From positions 1 through 17,631 of the forward strand of contig CAMLGC010000053.1 of assembly GCA_946479505.1 (NCBI GenBank): a DNA stretch of 17,631 bases, written 5' to 3'. This DNA comes from an uncultured Sphingomonadaceae bacterium (GTDB lineage: Bacteria; Pseudomonadota; Alphaproteobacteria; Sphingomonadales; Sphingomonadaceae). Shown here one piece after another: positions 7,368-11,773 of the stretch. Numbering within the stretch: the stretch's first letter is position 1; every line of letters begins with the position of its first letter. The translations under genes and the position numbers were made by a program. The notes beneath the pieces are model-generated. The model did no database searches. It was not told the origin of the DNA and was given only the letters and a program-made list of their open reading frames with translations.

Positions 7368-7741
7368 GCGATCCCCCGCGCGAGCGCGAGCCCGCCCATC
7401 AGCGCGAGCACCGAGGCGACCACCGACACGAGCACATAGCCCAACGCCGGCCCCCATGCGCCGCGCTCGATCATCGTCACGACGTCGAGCGAGAAGGAGG
7501 AGAAGGTGGTGAAGCCGCCGAGCACGCCGACCGCGACGAACAGGCGCAGGTTCTCGTGGCTCACCGCCTGACGCGCGAGCATGCCGACGAGCACCCCCAT
7601 CGCGAAGCCGCCGACGACGTTCACCGTGAGGATTCCCCACGGATAGCCGGGGCCGAACGCGTGGAGCGTCCAGCGGCCGACGAGATGGCGTGCCCCGGCG
7701 CCGATCGCGCCGCCGAGCATGACGAGGAGCAAAGCAGGCAT
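7364..7741 (-). CDS. crcB: Fluc-type fluoride channel
   Basis: This small membrane protein exports fluoride as a dual-topology dimer in the inner membrane. The 125-aa product has four hydrophobic segments and the expected motifs: GGAIGAGARHLVGRW at residues 10-24, WGILTVNVVGGFAMG, and GVLGGFTTFSSFSLD (the phenylalanine/threonine track). The ATG at 7741 gives MPALLLVMLGGAIGAG. There is no clear Shine-Dalgarno, and a GCTAAC sequence lies about 10 nt upstream, so a short or absent leader is possible. The 53-nt upstream gap does not contain a recognisable fluoride riboswitch. It is the first gene of the overlapping minus-strand operon. Confidence 0.95.
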   Translation of the reverse strand: MPALLLVMLGGAIGAGARHLVGRWTLHAFGPGYPWGILTVNVVGGFAMGVLVGMLARQAVSHENLRLFVAVGVLGGFTTFSSFSLDVVTMIERGAWGPALGYVLVSVVASVLALMGGLALARGIA

Positions 7742-7794
7742 GGGCCCCGCGTTAGCGCAAGCGTGCGGCGCTGAGAACCTCCGCTGACGCGTGC

Positions 7795-8499
7795 CTAGCC
7801 GCGCGTGTCGACGACCAGCGCAACCTCACTGCCGCCCCCCGCGCGCGGCCGGGCGACGACGGTGTAGGCGGCCGCGCCGCGGGTGCCGATGAGCGCGTGC
7901 TCGCCGCCCCGGGCCTGGTGATCGGCCGAATAGCCCGCCATGCGGGCGCGGGTGTAATAGAAATCGATCACGCGCGCGACGGGCGCGGTCGTCATGTAGC
8001 GCACCGCGCGCACAGCGCAGCCGCCGGTATCGCTGCCCGCAGCCTCGCGGACGCGCGCGTCGGGGTAGAGCGGAATGTCGTCGGGGAGCCGCGCCGCCCA
8101 GCGGGCCGAATAGCCGATCGCGGCGGCGCAGGCGCGCGTTGGCCCGTCGCTTTGGGCGGCGGCGAGCGCACCGAGCGTTACGGCGTTGCCGGCGGCCGCG
8201 CAGACGGGGCAGGTTTTACCGGGCGGCGGCGCCTTGGCGAGCTTGAGGTCGGAGACGTCGATGGCGGCGATGTCGATCGGCGGGACGGCGCCCGACAGCG
8301 GCCGCGGCGGCGGGCGCAGCGCGTCGCCATTCGCCTGCCCGCCGAGATCCGGATCGACGAGGATCGGATCGGCGAGCGCAGCCGCGAGCGCGGGATCGAG
8401 AGCGATCGCGCTGGCGCCATCATCATCGGGGACTCGCGCGCCGGTGCCGCACGCGGCGAGCGCGAGCGCGGACAGGACGGCGATCGGCATACGCTTCAT
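7795..8499 (-). CDS. Unrecognised lipoprotein with CPVC motif
   Basis: I do not recognise the family. The 234-aa product begins MKRMPIAVLSALALAACG, a lipoprotein signal peptide with lipobox LAAC (Cys17). GGGGAGG lies 4 nt upstream of the ATG at 8499, which fixes the start over the longer frame. A low-complexity linker rich in Asp/Ala/Pro follows (about 20-75). KTCPVCAAAGNAV (about residue 95) has a CxxC pair, and two more cysteines lie at about 120 and 160. The C-terminal half (VARVIDFYYTRARMAGY, then two strand-like stretches ending in VALVVDTRG) looks like a folded domain of the kind that follows DYY/FYY motifs in sphingomonad hypotheticals. The product is probably periplasmic and membrane-anchored. 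Confidence 0.82.
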   Translation of the reverse strand: MKRMPIAVLSALALAACGTGARVPDDDGASAIALDPALAAALADPILVDPDLGGQANGDALRPPPRPLSGAVPPIDIAAIDVSDLKLAKAPPPGKTCPVCAAAGNAVTLGALAAAQSDGPTRACAAAIGYSARWAARLPDDIPLYPDARVREAAGSDTGGCAVRAVRYMTTAPVARVIDFYYTRARMAGYSADHQARGGEHALIGTRGAAAYTVVARPRAGGGSEVALVVDTRG

Positions 8500-8555
8500 G
8501 GCGCCTCCCCCGGAGCGGACAAGACGGTGAATCGGCCCGAAAGGTTGAGACTCGA

Positions 8556-8585
8556 TTGACGGCACGGCGCGCGGCGCGTGATGCT
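8556..8585 (+). promoter_or_regulatory. Candidate promoter for small membrane protein
   Basis: TTGACG (8556-8561) is followed after 18 nt by GATGCT (8580-8585). The -35 box is good but the -10 is a weak match. It would give a leader of about 28 nt before the ATG at 8620. Confidence 0.3.
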
Positions 8586-8619
8586 TGCCTGCCGGAATCG
8601 ACGCGTGCAGGATGCTGTC

Positions 8620-8841
8620 ATGCTCAACATCCTCTCCTTCCTCGTCGGGCTCCTCGCCCTGCTGCTCGCGATTCCCGCCTTCGTGCCGCTTCTGGGCTGG
8701 ATGAACTGGGGCGTGATCCTGATCGCGGTGGTGGGGTTCGGGCTCGGCGCGCTTTCGTCACGCAACGGCGGGCGCAACTTCAACCTGATCGTGATCCTGG
8801 TGTGCATCGTCCGGCTGATCCTGGGCGGCGGCTTCATCTGA
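8620..8841 (+). CDS. Small three-helix membrane protein
   Basis: No named family is recognised. From the ATG at 8620 (CAGGA lies 5 nt upstream) the product is 73 aa and mostly hydrophobic. Likely helices span about residues 3-22, 26-43 and 54-71, separated by short loops (LGWMNWG and SSRNGGRNFN). The open frame extends to 8578, but the added residues are polar and lack an initiation signal. The gene stands alone, divergent from the lipoprotein gene and convergent with the glycine-zipper gene, with a hairpin terminator just after its stop. Confidence 0.8.
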   Translation: MLNILSFLVGLLALLLAIPAFVPLLGWMNWGVILIAVVGFGLGALSSRNGGRNFNLIVILVCIVRLILGGGFI

Positions 8842-8843
8842 CG

Positions 8844-8883
8844 CGAAGGGAGGCCCGGCGGGTGCCGAGCCTCCCTTCGTTTG
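8844..8883 (+). terminator. Intrinsic-type terminator
   Basis: CGAAGGGAGGC (8844-8854) and GCCTCCCTTCG (8869-8879) form a perfect 11-bp stem with a 14-nt loop, followed by TTTGG. It sits between two convergent genes, 2 nt after the stop of the small membrane protein gene and 11 nt before the stop of the minus-strand gene, so it may act on both. Confidence 0.75.
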
Positions 8884-8894
8884 GTCGATCCTGT

Positions 8895-9461
8895 TTAGCG
8901 GCAGACGACGTTGCCCTGGTCGATCGCGTTGCCGAGCAGCGCGCCCGCGCCGGCGCCGATCAGCGTGCCGAGGAGCCGCGAGCCGCCATCGGCGATCAGG
9001 TTGCCGAGCACGCCGCCCGCGAGACCGCCGACGATCAGACCGGTCGTACCGTCCTCACGCCGACAATAATAACGGCCGTTGCGGCCACGATAGACGCGGT
9101 CGGCGCGCGTCAGTGCGTAAGGCTGGTAGTAGCGGCCGTCACGATAATAGCGGTCGGCATAATAATGGTTGTAGCCGGGCTCGTACCGATTCCAGTCGTA
9201 GCGACGATCACGGCGCCAGTCGCGCACGTCCTTGCGCCGATCGTGGCGGGCGTCGCGGAGTTCCTTGCGATATTCGCGCTTGGCCTTGCGCACCTCGCGG
9301 CGCGAATCGGCGTGGCGGACGTCGCGGCGATAGTCGCGCTGGGCGTCGCGCACCTCGTGGCGGTATTCGCGCTGCGCCCCGCGCGGCGTGTCCTGGGCGG
9401 CGGCGGGGACCGCGGTGAAGGCGACCGCAGCGGCGGCCGCGGCAAAAATAGTGGTGCGCAT
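8895..9461 (-). CDS. Secreted glycine-zipper protein with 11-residue repeats
   Basis: The 188-aa product starts at the ATG at 9461, preceded by AGGAG (8 nt). Residues 1-22 are a signal peptide (MRTTIFAAAAAAVAFTAVPAAA). Residues 31-83 form five charged repeats of about 11 residues (REYRHEVRDAQ, RDYRRDVRHAD, a 9-residue copy, REYRKELRDAR, HDRRKDVRDWR), probably helical. A tyrosine-rich linker follows (91-132). The C-terminal domain (about 119-188) is a glycine-zipper segment of the 17-kDa-antigen type (GLIVGGLAGGVLGNLI and GTLIGAGAGALLGNAI) bounded by Cys133 and Cys187. It is probably periplasmic or outer-membrane associated. Function is unknown. Its C-terminal domain is a close match to that of the gene at 9980-10372. 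Confidence 0.88.
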   Translation of the reverse strand: MRTTIFAAAAAAVAFTAVPAAAQDTPRGAQREYRHEVRDAQRDYRRDVRHADSRREVRKAKREYRKELRDARHDRRKDVRDWRRDRRYDWNRYEPGYNHYYADRYYRDGRYYQPYALTRADRVYRGRNGRYYCRREDGTTGLIVGGLAGGVLGNLIADGGSRLLGTLIGAGAGALLGNAIDQGNVVCR

Positions 9462-9482
9462 GGTCCAAACTCCTACTCGTCT

Positions 9483-9500
9483 TATAACTCCTGGAGTATA
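9483..9500 (-). promoter_or_regulatory. Palindrome overlapping a -10-like box
   Basis: ACTCC-T-GGAGT (9487-9497) is a perfect palindrome flanked by TATA on one side and ATA on the other. On the minus strand it contains TATACT (9500-9495), a 5/6 match to the -10 consensus, about 35 nt upstream of the ATG at 9461. No good -35 was seen. It could be a promoter with an operator. Confidence 0.3.
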
Positions 9501-9557
9501 GACCATGGTGCGTGAACTGATGGATACGCGGCGTTCACTGGCCAGACAGCAATCGTC

Positions 9558-9989
9558 CTATCCGTTCAACGTGTAATCCAGCGAAATCTCGGCATCGAGC
9601 AGCTTCGAGACGGGGCAGTTCTCCTTCGCGGTGCGCGCGATCTCGCCGAAGCGCGCGTCGTCGATCCCGTCGACGCTCGCCTTGAGGGTGAGATCCGAGC
9701 GCGTGATCGTGAAGCCGTCACCCTCCTTGTCGAGCGACACCCTGGCGCTGGTCTCGAGCGTGCCCGCCTCGAACCCCTCGCGCGCCAGCGCGAAGCTCAG
9801 CGCCATCGTGAAGCAGGCGGCGTGCGCGGCGGCGATCAGCTCTTCGGGGTTGGTGCCGGGCGCGTCCTCGAAGCGGGTGTTGAAGCCGTAGGGCTGATCG
9901 GACAGCACGCCCGAGCCGGTCGAGACATGGCCCTTGCCGCTCTTGCCGAGCCCCTCGTAGCGCGCCGAAGCGGATCGCGTTATCGACAT
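9558..9989 (-). CDS. OsmC-family peroxiredoxin
   Basis: This is a cysteine-dependent organic hydroperoxide reductase of the OsmC/Ohr superfamily, in the cytoplasm. The 143-aa protein has the normal OsmC length. The two redox cysteines are in AAHAACFTMALS (Cys59) and TAKENCPVSKLL (about Cys125), and EDAPGTNPEELIAAAHA is the classical N-terminal motif. It is closer to OsmC than to Ohr, judged by GTNPEELIAAAHAACF. The ATG at 9989 lies inside the last codons of the upstream glycine-zipper gene (10-nt overlap). GGGGCAGG just upstream could act as its ribosome-binding site, so translation is probably coupled. Confidence 0.94.
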   Translation of the reverse strand: MSITRSASARYEGLGKSGKGHVSTGSGVLSDQPYGFNTRFEDAPGTNPEELIAAAHAACFTMALSFALAREGFEAGTLETSARVSLDKEGDGFTITRSDLTLKASVDGIDDARFGEIARTAKENCPVSKLLDAEISLDYTLNG

Positions 9990-10372
9990 GTTGCCTGCCC
10001 CTCGTCGATCGCCTTGCCGGCGATCGCGCCCGCGCCCGCGCCGAGGATGGTGCCGAGCAGCTCCGACCCGCCGGGCGCGATCACGTTGCCGAGCACGCCG
10101 CCGCCGAGCGCACCGACGATGAGCCCGGTCGTGCCGTCGTTGCGCTTGCAATAATAGCGGCCGTCCGAGCCGCGATAGATGCGGTCGCTGCGCGACAGTT
10201 GATATTCGCGATAGCTCGGGTCGTTGCGATAGTAGCGATAGGCGTCGTAGCTGCCGACGGGCGCCTGGCTGTAATAGCCCGGGCCGTACCCGTCGTCGTA
10301 GCCGTAGCGATCGGCGCACGCCCCAAGCGGTAAGAGCGACGCCGCGCCGAGCGCGATCCACATGGCTTTCAT
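9980..10372 (-). CDS. Glycine-zipper lipoprotein upstream of osmC
   Basis: The 130-aa product starts MKAMWIALGAASLLPLGAC, a lipoprotein signal with lipobox LGAC (Cys19). The ATG at 10372 is 8 nt after AAGGA; an alternative ATG at 10381 overlaps that site. A tyrosine- and glycine-rich linker (20-60) precedes a C-terminal domain (about 60-130) with SDRIYRGSDGRYYCKRNDGTTGLIVG, then GGGVLGNVI and GTILGAGAGAIAGKAI. Cys75 and Cys129 match the cysteine pair of the protein at 8895-9461. The gene probably forms an operon with osmC and perhaps the downstream paralogue. Envelope integrity is a plausible role; nothing more can be shown. Confidence 0.88.
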   Translation of the reverse strand: MKAMWIALGAASLLPLGACADRYGYDDGYGPGYYSQAPVGSYDAYRYYRNDPSYREYQLSRSDRIYRGSDGRYYCKRNDGTTGLIVGALGGGVLGNVIAPGGSELLGTILGAGAGAIAGKAIDEGQATCR

Positions 10373-10548
10373 GTCCAGCATCCTTGTTGCGCGAAGGCGG
10401 CGAAGCGGCGCCGCGCCGGTTCGACGAGGCGCTGCGCGAGAGCCTCGATACGAAACCGTAACGCCCCTGCCGCCGATCGGGTTGCATTCCCGCCCCCGCG
10501 TTGGACCAAGCTGTCCGGCGGCCGAACCATCGTTACCGGGCATGCACG

Positions 10549-10566
10549 ATATCCACATTATCCACA
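10549..10566 (+). promoter_or_regulatory. Two abutting DnaA boxes
   Basis: ATATCCACA (10549-10557) is directly followed by TTATCCACA (10558-10566). The second is a perfect match to the DnaA-box consensus and the first differs at one position. Two GANTC sites (GATTC at 10579 and GACTC at 10596), the target of the cell-cycle methylase CcrM, follow within 35 nt. There is no AT-rich unwinding region, so an origin is unlikely. A DnaA-titrating or regulatory site is possible. Confidence 0.5.
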
Positions 10567-10810
10567 GTCGCGGACGGCGATTCGGTGCTTGGCGCGACTC
10601 GCCGGGCATGACAGCATCCTTCGTGTAAGCGGACGAGATCGACGCGAGCAATCGCACGAGAGATCGGAAGCCTATGGCCGGGTTGGCGCGCGGGTGCTGC
10701 AAGGAAACCGCGCGACGAACCGGTCGGATGCGGACCATCGTGGAGCCTGACGCGGGGATCGTGCGAGCGACCCTTCGCGAAAAACGAGACGGTGAACGCA
10801 TCCGGCAAAC

Positions 10811-11157
10811 GCATCGCCGATGCCTTCGGGCAGCAGCGATGCGGGCCGTGACCGGCCGGGCATGCGCCCCTCCTTCACCGGGCAGGGGGCGCACGCTCGA
10901 ACAAACCGGACACGACCGAAGCGGTGCCTGTTCGATCCCGATCGGCGAGCACCGCAGGCCGCCGAGGCCGGCGCGCGGCATTCCCCCGGAATGCAGGCGA
11001 CCGGCCCCGGTGACCGCCCAGCGCCATCCGACGCCTTCACCGGACGGGATGGAGCATGCCGCCGACTTAACCGATCGCGCGGCTGCCCTTCGGGGCCGGC
11101 CGGCGCACCGAGGTCCGGCGACAAGGAGGGGTCGACAGCGATGTCGGCCCCTCTTTT
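10811..11157 (+). ncRNA. Candidate structured RNA ending in a terminator
   Basis: There is a run of hairpins in the same orientation. GCATCGC/GCGATGC (10811-10842) encloses TGCC-TTCG-GGCA, a stable C(UUCG)G tetraloop. GGCCG/CGGCC is at 10844-10857. TGCGCCCC/GGGGCGCA (10863-10893) has a loop beginning TCCTT, which together with the last stem bases reads CCTCCTT, an anti-Shine-Dalgarno sequence. GCGGTGC/GCACCGC is at 10921-10955, GCATTCC-CCC-GGAATGC at 10978-10994, and GCCC-TTCG-GGGC at 11085-11096. The intrinsic terminator at 11126-11157 follows. No promoter was found and the 5' end is uncertain. It does not match RNase P, tmRNA or SRP RNA signatures I know. GC-rich DNA makes chance hairpins common. 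Confidence 0.28.
11126..11157 (+). terminator. Strong intrinsic terminator with no obvious gene upstream
   Basis: GAGGGG-T-CGACA (11126-11137) pairs with TGTCG-G-CCCCTC (11142-11153) around a GCGA tetraloop, followed directly by TTTT (11154-11157). The T-tract is on the plus strand only, so it ends a rightward transcript. No protein-coding gene precedes it on that strand for several kilobases. Confidence 0.7.
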
Positions 11158-11179
11158 GGTGCGGGCGGTGCGAACCTGC

Positions 11180-11204
11180 GGAACCCGCTGCCAGCCACGC
11201 GGTT
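11180..11204 (+). promoter_or_regulatory. EcfG-type general stress promoter
   Basis: GGAAC (11180-11184), a 16-nt spacer, then GGTT (11201-11204) matches the alphaproteobacterial EcfG consensus GGAAC-N16/17-(C/G)GTT. The likely start site, ribosome-binding site (AAGGAG, 11216-11221) and ATG (11229) follow at normal distances. Confidence 0.55.
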
Positions 11205-11228
11205 GTCGCGGGACGAAGGAGAGCCGCG

Positions 11229-11462
11229 ATGACCGATCCGAACAGCGACGGCCGCACCACCACGCAGCCTCGACCGAATATCTCGACCGAGCCGCACAAG
11301 CATGGGGGCAAGGGGCCGCCGACCGACACGCAGCCGAGGCCGAACCGCTCGACCGAGGATCAGGAAAGCGGCGACGCCCGCCGGCCGAGCGACACGCTCG
11401 ATCGAGGCCAGGACAAGGACCGGGAAACCGACCGGAAGACCTCGCTGACGCGGGACGAATGA
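11229..11462 (+). CDS. Small disordered hydrophilic protein
   Basis: No family is recognised. The 77-aa product starts at an ATG with AAGGAGAG 8 nt upstream. It has no hydrophobic segment and is made almost wholly of polar, charged and proline residues, so it should be disordered and cytoplasmic. A ten-residue unit occurs twice, 22 residues apart: TQPRPNISTE (residues 12-21) and TQPRPNRSTE (34-43). The C-terminal third is highly charged (DTLDRGQDKDRETDRKTSLTRDE). The frame is open much further upstream, but that part carries no signals. An EcfG-type promoter lies directly upstream, so stress-induced expression is likely. Alpha- and gammaproteobacteria have other short hydrophilic stress proteins of unknown function, and this may be one. 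Confidence 0.68.
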   Translation: MTDPNSDGRTTTQPRPNISTEPHKHGGKGPPTDTQPRPNRSTEDQESGDARRPSDTLDRGQDKDRETDRKTSLTRDE

Positions 11463-11773
11463 GTCGACAATCCCTTCCCGGCGCAGGAGCGCCGGCTGGG
11501 CGCACGCCGCGCACCCGAAATTGGTCGGGAGACGATCCTGCCCGGTGCTGATCCAGTTGCGGACGGCTCTATGTCCAACCCTGGCATTTGCGGAAGCGCG
11601 ATGGAGGTCGGAACCACATACTTGGAACGGCCGAATTGGGGGGGTCGCTGCCATCGACGCGGGCTTCCAAGACTCCATAACCAGCTAGTGAAAACTGGTG
11701 GCGAGCCCGTAAACATAGGGTTGCGGCGTTCAACGCGGCCCGAACCGACAGCAGGACCGCGGTTTGCGCGACT
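11463..11773. other. Intergenic stretch, no gene seen
   Basis: A perfect hairpin, CCGGCGC-AGGA-GCGCCGG (11478-11495), may end the upstream transcript, but it has no T-tract. The rest, which is somewhat less GC-rich around 11570-11720, contains no frame I can support and no tRNA-like arm. Confidence 0.5.

Larger units (their letters stand above)
10373..11228. other. Gene-poor region of about 850 nt
   Basis: No open frame here looks like a protein: long frames exist on both strands, but all have the Arg/Pro/Ala-rich composition of GC-rich shadows. The region contains two DnaA boxes, two GANTC sites, a chain of hairpins ending in an intrinsic terminator, and an EcfG-like promoter. These are listed separately. 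Confidence 0.6.

Noticed and set aside
7742..7794. Fluoride riboswitch upstream of crcB
   Set aside because: The gap is only 53 nt, and I see neither the conserved motifs nor the pseudoknot pairing of that riboswitch.
10549..10566. Chromosomal origin of replication
   Set aside because: Only two DnaA boxes, no AT-rich unwinding region, and none of the usual origin neighbours. Kept only as a regulatory-site finding.
10926..10950. tRNA T-arm-like sequence GTTCGATCC
   Set aside because: The flanking bases do not form a T stem, and no acceptor, D or anticodon arm is present.
10811..11157. RNase P RNA, tmRNA or SRP RNA
   Set aside because: The GAGGAAAGUCC-type core of RNase P, the tmRNA tRNA-like ends and the SRP GGAAGCAGCC-type loop are all absent.
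10674..11228. Long plus-strand open frame upstream of the 77-aa protein
   Set aside because: Its composition (Arg, Pro, Ala, Cys) is that of noncoding GC-rich DNA, and it would run through an intrinsic terminator and an EcfG promoter. Only the part from the ATG at 11229 has a ribosome-binding site.
11520..11680. Possible fossil of a helix-turn-helix protein on the minus strand (VGHRAVRNWISTGQ)
   Set aside because: The match is short and a matter of impression; the surrounding frame has no other domain features, start signal or inverted repeats.
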